Source: Apostichopus japonicus (taxonomy: Eukaryota > Echinodermata > Holothuroidea > Aspidochirotida > Stichopodidae). Taken from it: a stretch of 64,000 nucleotides of DNA. A program made the position numbers and the translations under genes. The notes below the pieces were generated by a model, which did no database searches, was not told the DNA's origin, and was given only the letters and a program-made list of their open reading frames with translations. Location of the stretch: positions 18,863,501-18,927,500 of the forward strand of contig NC_092566.1 in NCBI RefSeq assembly GCF_037975245.1, in the 5' to 3' direction. Position 1 is the first letter of the stretch, and every line of letters begins with the position of its first letter. Of the stretch, positions 1 through 13,711 are shown piece after piece.

Positions 1-650
1 AAGGGCGCCACACACCACAGGTACAGTTTTTAGAAGAATTAAAAAAAGTCGCGATTTTGGCCAAAATCGTACAAAATCATAAGGGTATAGCCTCATGAAA
101 TTGGCCATTTTCGGCCAAAAATGAAAGTTCTCAAATCTCTCTCAGACTACGTAGAAGGGACTCCCAGCACCCAGAAGACGCTTCTCTCGAGTCAAAAGTG
201 GCATTCGGCGAAGTTTTAGTCATTTAAATTCGATATGAAATGACGTCGAGATATGGTTATTAAATTTCATTTTTCCACCAAAATATAAGTGTTTGTACCA
301 CTCTTGTCACCTGGAAAGGAATCCAAAGGGCGCCACACACCACAGGTACAGTTTTTAGAAGAATTAAAAAAAGTCGCGATTTTGGCCAAAATCGTACAAA
401 ATCATAAGGGTATAGCCTTATGAAATTGGCCATTTTCGGCCAAAAATAAAAGTTCTCAAATTTCTCTCAGAATACGTAGAAGGGACTCCCAGCACCCAGA
501 AGACGCTTTTCTCGCGTCAAAAGTGGCATTCGGCGAAGTTTTAGTCATTTAAATTAGATATGAAATGACGTCGAGATATGGTTATTAAATTTCATTTTTC
601 CACCAAAATATAAGTGTTTATACCACTCTTGTCACCTGGAAAGGAATCCA

Positions 651-3600
651 AAGGGCGCCACACACCACAGGTACAGTTTTTAGAAGAATTAAAAAAAGTC
701 GCGATTTTGGCCAAAATCGTACAAAATCATAAGGGTATAGCCTCATGAAATTGGCCATTTTCGGCCAAAAATGAAAGTTCTCAAATCTCTCTCAGACTAC
801 GTAGAAGGGACTCCCAGCACCCAGAAGACGCTTCTCTCGAGTCAAAAGTGGCATTCGGCGAAGTTTTAGTCATTTAAATTCGATATGAAATGACGTCGAG
901 ATATGGTTATTAAATTTCATTTTTCCACCAAAATATAAGTGTTTGTACCACTCTTGTCACCTGGAAAGGAATCCAAAGGGCGCCACACACCACAGGTACA
1001 GTTTTTAGAAGAATTAAAAAAAGTCGCGATTTTGGCCAAAATCGTACAAAATCATAAGGGTATAGCCTTATGAAATTGGCCATTTTCGGCCAAAAATAAA
1101 AGTTCTCAAATTTCTCTCAGAATACGTAGAAGGGACTCCCAGCACCCAGAAGACGCTTTTCTCGAGACAAAAGTGTCATTCGACGAAGTTTTTGTCATTT
1201 AAATTCGATATGAAATGACGTCAAGATATGGTTATTAAATTTCATTTTCCATCAAAATATAAGTGCTTATACCACTCTTGTCACCTGGAAAGGATTCCAA
1301 AGGGCGCCACACACCACAGGTACAATTTTGGGAAGAATTAAAAAGAGTCGCGATTTTGGCCCAAATCGGACAAAATCATAAGGGTATAGCCTTATGAAAT
1401 TGGCCATTTTCGGCCAAAAATGAAAGTTCTCAAATCTCTTTCAGACTACGTAGAAGGGACTCCCAGCACCAAGTAGACACTTCTCTCGAGTCAAAAGTGG
1501 CATTCGACGAAGTTTTAGTAATTTAAATTCGATATGAAATGACGTCAAGATATGGTTATTAAATTTCATTTTTCCACCAAAATATAAGTGCTTATACCAC
1601 TCTTGTCACCTGGAAAGGAATCCAAATGGCGCCACACACCACAGGTACAATTTTGGGAAGAATTAAAAAAATCGGACAAAATCATAAGGGTATAGCCTTA
1701 TGAAATTGGCCATTTTCGGCCAAAAGTGAAAGTTCTCAAATCTCTCTCAGACTACGTAGAAGGGACTCCCAGCACCAAGTAGACACTTCTCTCGAGTCAA
1801 AAGTGGCATTCGGCGAAGTTTTAGTCATTTAAATTAGATATGAAATGACGTCGAGATATGGTTATTAAATTTCATTTTTCCACCAAAATATAAGTGCTTA
1901 TACCACTCTTGTCACCTGGAAAGGAATCCAAAGGGCGCCACACACCACAGGTACAATTTTGGGAAGAATTAAAAAGAGTCGCGATTTTGGCCAAAATCGG
2001 ACAAAATCATAAGGGTATAGCCTTATGAAATTGGCCATTTTCGGCCAAAAATGAAAGTTCTCAAATCTCTTTCAGACTACGTAGAAGGGACTCCCAGCAC
2101 CAAGTAGACACTTCTCTCGAGTCAAAAGTGGCATTCGACGAAGTTTTAGTCATTTAAATTAGATATGAAATGACGTCAAGATATGGTTATTAAATTTCAT
2201 TTTTCCACCAAAATATAAGTGCTTATACCACTCTTGTCACCTGGAAAGGAATCCAAATGGCGCCACACACCACAGGTACAATTTTGGGAAGAATTAAAAA
2301 AATCGGACAAAATCATAAGGGTATAGCCTTATGAAATTGGCCATTTTCGGCCAAAAGTGAAAGTTCTCAAATCTCTCTCAGACTACGTAGAAGGGACTCC
2401 CAGCACCAAGTAGACACTTCTCTCGAGTCAAAAGTGGCATTCGGCGAAGTTTTAGTCATTTAAATTAGATATGAAATGACGTCGAGATATGGTTATTAAA
2501 TTTCATTTTTCCACCAAAATATAAGTGCTTATACCACTCTTGTCACCTGGAAAGGAATCCAAAGGGCGCCACACACCACAGGTACAATTTTGGGAAGAAT
2601 TAAAAAGAGTCGCGATTTTGGCCCAAATCGGACAAAATCATAAGGGTATAGCCTTATGAAATTGGCCATTTTCGGCCAAAAATGAAAGTTCTCAAATCTC
2701 TCTCAGACTACGTAGAAGGGACTCCCAGCACCCAGAAGACGCTTCTCTCGAGTCAAAAGTGGCATTCGGCGAAGTTTTAGTCATTTAAATTCGATATGAA
2801 ATGACGTCGAGATATGGTTATTAAATTTCATTTTTCTACCAAAATATAAGTGTTTATACCACTCTTGTCACCTGGAAAGGAATCCAAAGGGCGCCACACA
2901 CCACAGGTACAATTTTGGGAAGAATTTAAAAAAGTCGCGTTTTTGGCCAAAATCGGACAAAATCATAAGAATATAGCCTTATGAAATTGGCCATTTTCGG
3001 CCAAAAATGAAAGTTCTCAAATCTCTTTCAGACTACTTAGAAGGGACTCCCAGCACCAAGTAGACACTTCTCTCGAGTCAAAAGTGGCATTCGACGAAGT
3101 TTTAGTCATTTAAATTAGATATGAAATGACGTCGAGATATGGTTATTAAATTTCATTTTTCCACCAAAATATAAGTGTTTATACCACTCTTGTCACCTGG
3201 AAAGGAATCCAAAGGGCGCCACACACCACAGGTACAGTTTTTAGAAGAATTAAAAAAAGTCGCGATTTTGGCCAAAATCGTACAAAATCATAAGGGTATA
3301 GCCTCATGAAATTGGCCATTTTGGGCCAAAAATGAAAGTTCTCAAATCTCTCTCAGACTACGTAGAAGGGACTCCCAGCACCCAGAAGACGCTTCTCTCG
3401 AGTCAAAAGTGGCATTCGGCGAAGTTTTAGTCATTTAAATTCGATATGAAATGACGTCGAGATATGGTTATTAAATTTCATTTTTCCACCAAAATATAAG
3501 TGTTTGTACCACTCTTGTCACCTGGAAAGGAATCCAAAGGGCGCCACACACCACAGGTACAGTTTTTAGAAGAGTTAAAAAAAGTCGCGATTTTGGCCAA

Positions 3601-5447
3601 AATCGTACAAAATCATAAGGGTATAGCCTTATGAAATTGGCCATTTTCGGCCAAAAATAAAAGTTCTCAAATTTCTCTCAGAATACGTAGAAGGGACTCC
3701 CAGCACCCAGAAGACGCTTTTCTCGAGACAAAAGTGTCATTCGACGAAGTTTTTGTCATTTAAATTCGATATGAAATGACGTCAAGATATGGTTATTAAA
3801 TTTCATTTTCCATCAAAATATAAGTGCTTATACCACTCTTGTCACCTGGAAAGGATTCCAAAGGGCGCCACACACCACAGGTACAATTTTGGGAAGAATT
3901 AAAAAGAGTCGCGATTTTGGCCCAAATCGGACAAAATCATAAGGGTATAGCCTTATGAAATTGGCCATTTTCGGCCAAAAATGAAAGTTCTCAAATCTCT
4001 TTCAGACTACGTAGAAGGGACTCCCAGCACCAAGTAGACACTTCTCTCGAGTCAAAAGTGGCATTCGACGAAGTTTTAGTAATTTAAATTCGATATGAAA
4101 TGACGTCAAGATATGGTTATTAAATTTCATTTTTCCACCAAAATATAAGTGCTTATACCACTCTTGTCACCTGGAAAGGAATCCAAATGGCGCCACACAC
4201 CACAGGTACAATTTTGGGAAGAATTAAAAAAATCGGACAAAATCATAAGGGTATAGCCTTATGAAATTGGCCATTTTCGGCCAAAAGTGAAAGTTCTCAA
4301 ATCTCTCTCAGACTACGTAGAAGGGACTCCCAGCACCAAGTAGACACTTCTCTCGAGTCAAAAGTGGCATTCGGCGAAGTTTTAGTCATTTAAATTAGAT
4401 ATGAAATGACGTCGAGATATGGTTATTAAATTTCATTTTTCCACCAAAATATAAGTGCTTATACCACTCTTGTCACCTGGAAAGGAATCCAAAGGGCGCC
4501 ACACACCACAGGTACAATTTTGGGAAGAATTAAAAAGAGTCGCGATTTTGGCCAAAATCGGACAAAATCATAAGGGTATAGCCTTATGAAATTGGCCATT
4601 TTCGGCCAAAAATGAAAGTTCTCAAATCTCTCTCAGACTACGTAGAAGGGACTCCCAGCACCAAGTAGACACTTCTCTCGAGTCAAAAGTGGCATTCGAC
4701 GAAGTTTTAGTCATTTAAATTCGATATGAAATGACGTCAAGATATGGTTATTAAATTTCATTTTTCCACCAAAATATAAGTGCTTATACCACTCTTGTCA
4801 CCTGGAAAGGAATCCAAATGGCGCCACACACCACAGGTACAATTTTGGGAAGAATTAAAAAAATCGGACAAAATCATAAGGGTATAGCCTTATGAAATTG
4901 GCCATTTTCGGCCAAAAGTGAAAGTTCTCAAATCTCTCTCAGACTACGTAGAAGGGACTCCCAGCACCAAGTAGACACTTCTCTCGAGTCAAAAGTGGCA
5001 TTCGGCGAAGTTTTAGTCATTTAAATTAGATATGAAATGACGTCGAGATATGGTTATTAAATTTCATTTTTCCACCAAAATATAAGTGCTTATACCACTC
5101 TTGTCACCTGGAAAGGAATCCAAAGGGCGCCACACACCACAGGTACAATTTTGGGAAGAATTAAAAAGAGTCGCGATTTTGGCCCAAATCGGACAAAATC
5201 ATAAGGGTATAGCCTTATGAAATTGGCCATTTTCGGCCAAAAATGAAAGTTCTCAAATCTCTCTCAGACTACGTAGAAGGGACTCCCAGCACCCAGAAGA
5301 CGCTTCTCTCGAGTCAAAAGTGGCATTCGGCGAAGTTTTAGTCATTTAAATTCGATATGAAATGACGTCGAGATATGGTTATTAAATTTCATTTTTCCAC
5401 CAAAATATAAGTGTTTATACCACTCTTGTCACCTGGAAAGGAAACCA
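651..5447 (+). repeat. 2,561-bp higher-order duplication in the satellite
   Basis: Monomers starting at 651, 976, 1300, 1625, 1931, 2256 and 2562 match, in order, those at 3212, 3537, 3861, 4186, 4492, 4817 and 5123. The offset is 2,561 bp each time. Private variants are shared, for example the run gacaaaagtgtcattcgac near 1,166 and 3,726. The flanking monomers (326 against 2887; 2887 against 5448) do not match in the same way, so the copied segment is about 2,236 bp, spanning 651-2,886 and 3,212-5,447. This points to unequal exchange of multi-monomer blocks. Confidence 0.85.
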
Positions 5448-8001
5448 AAGCGCGCCACACACCACAGGTACAGTTTTTAGAAGAATTAAAAAGGTCGCGA
5501 TTTTGGCCACAATCGGACAAAATCATAAGGGTATAGCCTTATGAAATTGGCCATTTTGGGCCAAAAATGAAAGTTCTCAAATTTCTCTCAGACTACGTAG
5601 AAGGGACTCCCAGCACCCAGTAGACGCTTCTCTCGAGACAAAAGTGGCATTCGACGAAGTCTTAGTAATTTAAATTAGATAAGAAATGACGTCCAGATAT
5701 GGTTATTAAATTTCATTTTTCTACCAAAATATAAGTGTTTATACCACTCTTGTCACCTGGAAAGGAATCCAAAGGGCGCCACACACCACAGGTACAATTT
5801 TGGGAAGAATTTAAAAAAGTCGCGTTTTTGGCCAAAATCGGACAAAATCATAAGAATATAGCCTTATGAAATTGGCCATTTTCGGCCAAAAATGAAAGTT
5901 CTCAAATCTCTCTCAGACTACGTAGAAGGTACTCCCAGCACCAAGTAGACACTTCTCTAGAGTCAAAAGTGGCATTCGACGAAGTTTTAGTCATTTAAAT
6001 TAGATATGAAATGACGTCAAGATAAGGTTATTAAATTTCATTTTTCCACCAAAATATAAGTGTTTATATCACTCTTGTCACCTGGAAAGGAATCCAAAGG
6101 GCGCCACACACCACAGGTACAATTTTGGGAAGAATTAAAAAAATCGGACAAAATCATAAGGGCCTTATGAAATTGGCCATTTTCGGCCAAAAATGAAAGT
6201 TCTCAAATTTCTCCCAGACTACGTAGAAGGAACTCTCAGCACCCAGACGACGCTTCTCTCGCGTCAAAAGTGGCATTCGGCGAAGTTTTAGTCATTTAAA
6301 TTAGATATGAAATGACGTCGAGATATGGTTATTAAATTTCATTTTTCCACCAAAATATAAGTGTTTGTACCACTCTTGTCACCTGGAAAGGAATCCAAAG
6401 GGCGCCACACACCACAGGTACAGTTTTTAGAAGAATTAAAAAAAGTCGCGATTTTGGCCAAAATCGTACAAAATCATAAGGGTATAGCCTCATGAAATTG
6501 GCCATTTTCGGCCAAAAATGAAAGTTCTCAAATCTCTCTCAGACTACGTAGAAGGGACTCCCAGCACCAAGTAGACACTTCTCTCGAGTCAAAAGTGGCA
6601 TTCGGCGAAGTTTTAGTCATTTAAATTAGATATGAAATGACGTCGAGATATGGTTATTAAATTTCATTTTTCCACCAAAATATAAGTGCTTATACCACTC
6701 TTGTCACCTGGAAAGGAATCCAAAGGGCGCCACACACCACAGGTACAATTTTGGGAAGAATTAAAAAGAGTCGCGATTTTGGCCAAAATCGGACAAAATC
6801 ATAAGGGTATAGCCTTATGAAATTGGCCATTTTCGGCCAAAAATGAAAGTTCTCAAATCTCTTTCAGACTACGTAGAAGGGACTCCCAGCACCAAGTAGA
6901 CACTTCTCTCGAGTCAAAAGTGGCATTCGACGAAGTTTTAGTCATTTAAATTAGATATGAAATGTCGTCAAGATATGGTTATTAAATTTCATTTTTCCAC
7001 CAAAATATAAGTGCTTATACCACTCTTGTCACCTGGAAAGGAATCCAAATGGCGCCACACACCACAGGTACAATTTTGGGAAGAATTAAAAAAATCGGAC
7101 AAAATCATAAGGGTATAGCCTTATGAAATTGGCCATTTTCGGCCAAAAGTGAAAGTTCTCAAATCTCTCTCAGACTACGTAGAAGGGACTCCCAGCACCA
7201 AGTAGACACTTCTCTCGAGTCAAAAGTGGCATTCGGCGAAGTTTTAGTCATTTAAATTAGATATGAAATGACGTCGAGATATGGTTATTAAATTTCATTT
7301 TTCCACCAAAATATAAGTGCTTATACCACTCTTGTCACCTGGAAAGGAATCCAAAGGGCGCCACACACCACAGGTACAATTTTGGGAAGAATTAAAAAAA
7401 TCGCGATTTTGGCCCAAATCGGACAAAATCATAAGGGTATAGCCTTATGAAATTGGCCATTTTCGGCCAAAAATGAAAGTTCTCAAATCTCTCTCAGACT
7501 ACGTAGAAGGGACTCTCAGCACCAAGAAGACGCTTCTCTCGAGTCAAAAGTGGCATTCGGCGAAGTTTTAGTCATTTAAATTCGATATGAAATGACGTCG
7601 AGATATGGTTATTAAATTTCATTTTTCCACCAAAATATAAGTGTTTATACCACTCTTGTCACCTGGAAAGGAAACCAAAGCGCGCCACACACCACAGGTA
7701 CAGTTTTTAGAAGAATTAAAAAGGTCGCGATTTTGGCCACAATCGGACAAAATCATAAGGGTATAGCCTTATGAAATTGGCCATTTTGGGCCAAAAATGA
7801 AAGTTCTCAAATTTCTCTCAGACTACGTAGAAGGGACTCCCAGCACCCAGTAGACGCTTCTCTCGAGACAAAAGTGGCATTCGACGAAGTCTTAGTAATT
7901 TAAATTAGATAAGAAATGACGTCCAGATATGGTTATTAAATTTCATTTTTCCACCAAAATATAAGTGCTTATACCACTCTTGTCACCTGGAAAGGAATCC
8001 A

Positions 8002-10200
8002 AATGGCGCCACACACCACAGGTACAATTTTGGGAAGAATTAAAAAAATCGGACAAAATCATAAGGGTATAGCCTTATGAAATTGGCCATTTTCGGCCAA
8101 AAGTGAAAGTTCTCAAATCTCTCTCAGACTACGTAGAAGGGACTCCCAGCACCAAGTAGACACTTCTCTAGAGTCAAAAGTGGCATTCGGCGAAGTTTTA
8201 GTCATTTAAATTAGATATGAAATGACGTCGAGATATGGTTATTAAATTTCATTTTTCCACCAAAATATAAGTGCTTATACCACTCTTGTCACCTGGAAAG
8301 GAATCCAAAGGGCGCCACACACCACAGGTACAATTTTGGGAAGAATTAAAAAGAGTCGCGATTTTGGCCAAAATCGGACAAAATCATAAGGGTATAGCCT
8401 TATGAAATTGGCCATTTTCGGCCAAAAATGAAAGTTCTCAAATCTCTTTCAGACTACGTAGAAGGGACTCCCAGCACCAAGTAGACACTTCTCTCGAGTC
8501 AAAAGTGGCATTCGACGAAGTTTTAGTCATTTAAATTAGATATGAAATGTCGTCAAGATATGGTTATTAAATTTCATTTTTCCACCAAAATATAAGTGCT
8601 TATACCACTCTTGTCACCTGGAAAGGAATCCAAAGGGCGCCACACACCACAGGTACAATTTTGGGAAGAATTAAAAAAATCGGACAAAATCATAAGGGTA
8701 TAGCCTTATGAAATTGGCCATTTTCGGCCAAAAGTGAAAGTTCTCAAATCTCTCTCAGACTACGTAGAAGGGACTCCCAGCACCAAGTAGACACTTCTCT
8801 CGAGTCAAAAGTGGCATTCGGCGAAGTTTTAGTCATTTAAATTAGATATGAAATGACGTCGAGATATGGTTATTAAATTTCATTTTTCCACCAAAATATA
8901 AGTGCTTATACCACTCTTGTCACCTGGAAAGGAATCCAAAGGGCGCCACACACCACAGGTACAATTTTGGGAAGAATTAAAAAGAGTCGCGATTTTGGCC
9001 AAAATCGGACAAAATCATAAGGGTATAGCCTTATGAAATTGGCCATTTTGGGCCAAAAATGAAAGTTCTCAAATCTCTTTCAGACTACGTAGTAGGGACT
9101 CCCAGCACCAAGTAGACACTTCTCTCGAGTCAAAAGTGGCATTCGACGAAGTTTTAGTCATTTAAATTAGATATGAAATGACGTCCAGATATGGTTATTA
9201 AATTTCATTTTTCCACCAAAATATAAGTGCTTATACCACTCTTGTCACCTGGAAAGGAATCCAAATGGCGCCACACACCACAGGTACAATTTTGGGAAGA
9301 ATTAAAAAAATCGGACAAAATCATAAGGGTATAGCCTTATGAAATTGGCCATTTTCGGCCAAAAGTGAAAGTTCTCAAATCTCTCTCAGACTACGTAGAA
9401 GGGACTCCCAGCACCAAGTAGACACTTCTCTCGAGTCAAAAGTGGCATTCGGCGAAGTTTTAGTCATTTAAATTAGATATGAAATGACGTCGAGATATGG
9501 TTATTAAATTTCATTTTTTCACCAAAATATAAGTGCTTATACCACTCTTGTCACCTGGAAAGGAATCCAAAGGGCGCCACACACCACAGGTACAATTTTG
9601 GGAAGAATTAAAAAGAGTCGCGATTTTGGCCAAAATCGTACAAAATCATAAGGGTATAGCCTTATGAAATTGGCCATTTTCGGCCAAAAATGAAAGTTCT
9701 CAAATCTCTTTCAGACTACGTAGAAGGGACTCCCAGCACCAAGTAGACACTTCTCTCGAGTCAAAAGTGGCATTCGACGAAGTTTTAGTCATTTAAATTA
9801 GATATGAAATGTCGTCAAGATATGGTTATTAAATTTCATTTTTCCACCAAAATATAAGTGCTTATACCACTCTTGTCACCTGGAAAGGAATCCAAATGGC
9901 GCCACACACCACAGGTACAATTTTGGGAAGAATTAAAAAAATCGGACAAAATCATAAGGGTATAGCCTTATGAAATTGGCCATTTTCGGCCAAAAGTGAA
10001 AGTTCTCAAATCTCTCTCAGACTACGTAGAAGGGACTCCCAGCACCAAGTAGACACTTCTCTCGAGTCAAAAGTGGCATTCGGCGAAGTTTTAGTCATTT
10101 AAATTAGATATGAAATGACGTCGAGATATGGTTATTAAATTTCATTTTTCCACCAAAATATAAGTGCTTATACCACTCTTGTCACCTGGAAAGGAATCCA
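8002..10200 (+). repeat. 631-bp dimeric higher-order repeat
   Basis: Here the satellite alternates strictly between a 306-bp short monomer and a 325-bp long monomer. Short units start at 8002, 8633, 9264 and 9895, exactly 631 bp apart. The same dimer occurs in isolation at 1625/2256 and 4186/4817. The block shows that the array is being amplified as dimers. Confidence 0.85.
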
Positions 10201-11993
10201 AAGGGCGCCACACACCACAGGTACAATTTTGGGAAGAATTAAAAAAAATCGCGATTTTGGCCCAAATCGGACAAAATCATAAGGGTATAGCCTTATGAAA
10301 TTGGCCATTTTCGGCCAAAAATGAAAGTTCTCAAATCTCTCTCAGACTACGTAGAAGGGACTCCCAGCACCCAGAAGACGCTTCTCTCGAGTCAAAAGTG
10401 GCATTCGGCGAAGTTTTAGTCATTTAAATTCGATATGAAATGACGTCGAGATATGGTTATTAAATTTCATTTTTCCACCAAAATATAAGTGTTTATACCA
10501 CTCTTGTCACCTGGAAAGGAATCCAAAGGGCGCCACACACCACAGGTACAGTTTTTAGAAGAGTTAAAAAGGTCGCGATTTTGGCCACAATCGGACAAAA
10601 TCATAAGGGTATAGCCTTATGAAATTGGCCATTTTGGGCCAAAAATGAAAGTTCTCAAATTTCTCTCAGACTACGTAGAAGGGACTCCCAGCACCCAGTA
10701 GACGCTTCTCTCGAGACAAAAGTGGCATTCGACGAAGTCTTAGTAATTTAAATTAGATAAGAAATGACGTCCAGATATGGTTATTAAATTTCATTTTTCC
10801 ACCAAAATATAAGTGTTTATACCACTCTTGTCACCTGGAAAGGAATCCAAAGGGCGCCACACACCACAGGTACAATTTTGGGAAGAATTAAAAAAAGTCG
10901 CGATTTTGGCCCAAATCGGACAAAATCATAAGGGTATAGCCTTATGAAATTGGCCATTTTCGGCCAAAAATGAAAGTTCTCAAATCTCTCTCAGACTACG
11001 TAGAAGGGACTCTCAGCACCCAGTAGACGCTTCTCTCGAGACAAAAGTGGCATTCGACGAAGTTTTAGTCATTTAAATTAGATATGAAATGACGTCAAGA
11101 TATGGTTACTAAATTTCATTTTCCACCAAAATATAAGTGTTTATACCACTCTTGTCACCTGGAAAAGAATCCAAAGGGCGCCACACACCACAGGTACAAT
11201 TTTGGGAAGAATTTAAAAAAGTCGCGATTTTGGCCAAAATCGGACAAAATCATAAGGGTATATAGCCTTATGAAATTGGCCATTTTGGGCCAAACGTGAA
11301 AGTTCTCAAATCTCTCTCAGACTACGTAGTAGGGACTCCCAGCACCAAGTAGACAGTTCTCTCGAGTCAAAAGTGGCATTCGGCGAAGTTTTAGTCATTT
11401 AAATTAGATATGAAATGACGTCGAGATATGGTTATTAAATTTCATTTTCCCACCAAAATATAAGTGCTTATACCACTCTTGTCACCTGGAAAGGAATCCA
11501 AAGGGCGCCACACACCACAGGTACAATTTTGGGAAGAATTAAAAAAAGTCGTGATTTTGGCCACAATCGGACAAAATCATAAGGGTATAGCCTTATGAAA
11601 TTGGCCATTTTCGGCCAAAAATGAAAGTTCTCAAATTTCTCCCAGACTACGTAGAAGGGACTCTCAGCACCCAGAAGACGCTTCTCTCGAGTCAAAAGTG
11701 GCATTCGGCGAAGTTATAGTCATTTAAATTCGATATGAAATGACGTTAAGATATGGTTATTAAATTTCATTTGTCCTCCAAATTATAAGTGTTTCTACTA
11801 CTCTTGTCACCTAAAAGAATCCAAAGGGCGCCACACACCGCAGGTACATTTTTGGGAAGAATTAAAAAAGTCGCGTTTTCGGCCAAAATCATAAGAAATT
11901 GGCCAGTTTGGGCCAAAAATGAAAGTTCTCAAATTTCTCTATGGTTATTCAATTTTAGTTTTCAAATTGAATTTTGAAATGTCGTCAAGATAA

Positions 11994-12517
11994 CATGGCA
12001 CCTTTCATAAAGTAGGGGTGCGGCCCTGGGCATCTTCCTCCAGGAAAAACAAATTTGTTAGTGGTCAAATGAATCTGTGGAATATTTATACTATAAATTT
12101 AGGTACTTTGCTAGTTCTAAACTAAAGGTTGTCCAATCACAACTCTTGAACTTGTATGTGAGGTTTAATAAGTGGGTATTCCCTCATAGGAGTGGTCTAA
12201 GCCATCCCTGCTTGATTCTAAAATATCCCTCACTGCACCATTTCCTTCCGACTAACTATTTTTCTACACTGTGACCCTCGACAGTAGTAAAAGAACAACG
12301 TTTCAAACGTACTCGAGTCATAAGTTTGATTATACCTGCAAATATATCAAGTCCCAAGAAAATCAGTCGTAACATAACAATCAAGCTTTCTTCTCCGGCA
12401 GTTTGTCACTTTGTTGTTGTTGTTAAACTGCTTCGACGATAAGTGATGGCGCTATTTCATTATGTTACACAGAGCCGTATCTACGGCTCTGATGGTTCAC
12501 AGCCTCGTGATTATTTT
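11994..12517. other. Unique arm sequence without a gene
   Basis: Non-repetitive sequence between the satellite edge and the SINE target duplication, mirrored at 28,273-28,797. It holds a perfect 9-bp hairpin (agagccgta tc tacggctct) at 12,472-12,491. An open frame of 65 codons at 12,077-12,274 is identical in both arms only because the arms are copies. I see no gene. Confidence 0.6.
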
Positions 12518-12547
12518 GTGAAATACGTAATGGCACTTGTAAGCTTC

Positions 12548-12846
12548 CTAAGAATTCGTAATAAAAGAATACTACCACGAAGGGTCACGCATTAACCGAA
12601 AGCCACCTAGCTCGCTTCTGGCCGATCAAGATCAGCCGACCCCCTCATGGGTTCTTCTCAGGGTCTAACACGGCATCAAGGAAGGCACTGGCATGGGGCC
12701 CTAACCCTTACCACTCTGTACCTCAGCCGGATCATTATGAACACCGGGCTTGCCTCGAACCCTAGCACGTCACTTTTAACAGCATTAGAGGTTTGTTCAT
12801 AGACAAGCGCGCTAACACTCACGTCTGCTGAAAAAGTAACTTGTAA
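12548..12846 (-). mobile_element. tRNA-derived SINE A, left-arm copy
   Basis: Read on the minus strand, this element begins near ttactttttcagc, has an A-box-like ttagcgcgcttg, a B-box ggttcgagg about 50 bases later, a 3' body (cggccagaagcgagctaggt) and ends gtattcttttattacg. It is flanked by matching direct repeats of 24 and 30 bp (gaagcttacaa-attacgtatttcac on the minus strand) at 12,847-12,870 and 12,518-12,547, differing by 5 bases. These look like a target-site duplication from LINE-mediated insertion. The same insertion and duplications occur in the right arm, so it predates the inverted duplication. The family name is not recognised. Confidence 0.75.
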
Positions 12847-13065
12847 GTGAAATACGTAATTGTAAGCTTCCGTAGACTGAATCCGAACTTTATTTGAACC
12901 ACAGAATACCACTGCAGAATGATAACAATAAGATAAGAACGAATGGCTCAGGAGTTCTACCAGAAAGCTACTAATTAAAGCTTGTGAAGTATTATACCCC
13001 TCTAAGTAAGATAAAACAAGTAGCAATGGTAATCTGGATTTGAGAATAATTATATACAGCTAACA

Positions 13066-13092
13066 CCCCCCCCCCCCCACACACACACACAC
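13066..13092. repeat. C-run/(AC)n microsatellite, left arm
   Basis: Thirteen C followed by seven AC repeats. The mirror copy at 27,696-27,725 has a G-run one base longer, which shows that the arms have had time to slip. Confidence 0.95.
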
Positions 13093-13130
13093 CTCCGCCC
13101 AAACGGAGTAGCAAATCTATCAACAAATAT

Positions 13131-13611
13131 CACATTTTCTGTACCAAATGCTCTTTCAATTTTCGCTTGAATAATGCTATAGTCCTAATTTCTTTAAGTA
13201 ATAGGCCTACTGATTTATGGTTCCACACAGAAGGTCAAGTGTACTAGTAATGGTATGCCGGGATATCAGTAGTCTACAATATGGATAATGTAATCCATCT
13301 TGTTTCTGATAGGAAAATCATGAGTGTGTTTGGTAAAAAAGACTCGTAATTGACAGAGTTTGGCAACAAGCTATTTGAAGCTTTAGACATAAGTATAGCA
13401 GTATGATAATCAACAATATCTCCAAATCTGAGAATACGGAATTTTTTGAAAATGGGGTTAGATGGTGCCAAATAATACTCGTTGGCAATGGAACGAACAA
13501 TTCTTTTCTAAATTAAATGAATGTTATTTGTGAGGGTAGCAGCATACCCGAAACAGGTACAATATGTAATAAAAGGGAGGAAAAGGCTATTATATAAGGT
13601 TATCAGTACTC
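13131..13611 (-). pseudogene. Non-LTR retrotransposon RT C-terminus, broken (left arm)
   Basis: Minus-strand translation gives LYNSLFLPFITYCTCFGYAA, a stop, then KRIVRSIANEYYLAPSNPIF and a frame running to SKA. This is the typical end of a Jockey/CR1/L2-type LINE reverse transcriptase (pattern YxxLxxPxxxYCxxxWG...KRxxRxI...HTxPLFKKLxIL). After frame changes, another frame gives LLLKEIRTIALFKRKLKEHL then a stop, which matches the usual C-terminus. At least one in-frame stop and several frameshifts show that it is dead. The same pieces lie at 27,180-27,660. Known: this region follows the catalytic palm; no catalytic YADD box is preserved here. Confidence 0.75.
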
Positions 13612-13711
13612 CAATAAGAAGAATCCTTTTCAGTCTATAAATAATAGACTCCGTAATAAAAGAATACTACAACGAAGGGTCACGCATTCAGTGGAAATTA
13701 TGGGCTGCACA

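Larger units (their letters stand above)
1..11993 (+). repeat. 325/306-bp satellite array (about 37 monomers)
   Basis: Tandem array whose monomer can be phased on the word aagggcgccacacacc, found at 1, 326, 651, 976, 1300, 1625, 1931 and so on to 11,824. Most monomers are 323-327 bp. A second class is 306 bp (301 in one case) and lacks about 19 bp around an 18-bp palindrome (cgattttggccaaaatcg). Short units start at 1625, 2256, 4186, 4817, 7048, 8002, 8633, 9264 and 9895, plus the 301-bp one at 6097. Most short units carry aaatggcgcc instead of aaagggcgcc at the start. Each monomer also holds a dyad ttggccattttcggccaa and a CRE-like tgacgtc. The array is cut by the left window edge. The last monomer (from 11,824) is deleted and decays into unique sequence near 11,993. 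Short ORFs inside are accidental. No function is visible; it is typical subtelomeric or pericentromeric satellite. Confidence 0.97.

Noticed and set aside
1-11993. CRISPR-like or gene-cluster interpretation of regular repeats
   Set aside because: Whole monomers are conserved with no short-repeat/unique-spacer pattern, and the setting is eukaryotic satellite.
12676-13026. 116-codon minus-strand frame, identical in the other arm
   Set aside because: Overlaps the SINE and its target duplication; identity only reflects duplication of the arm.
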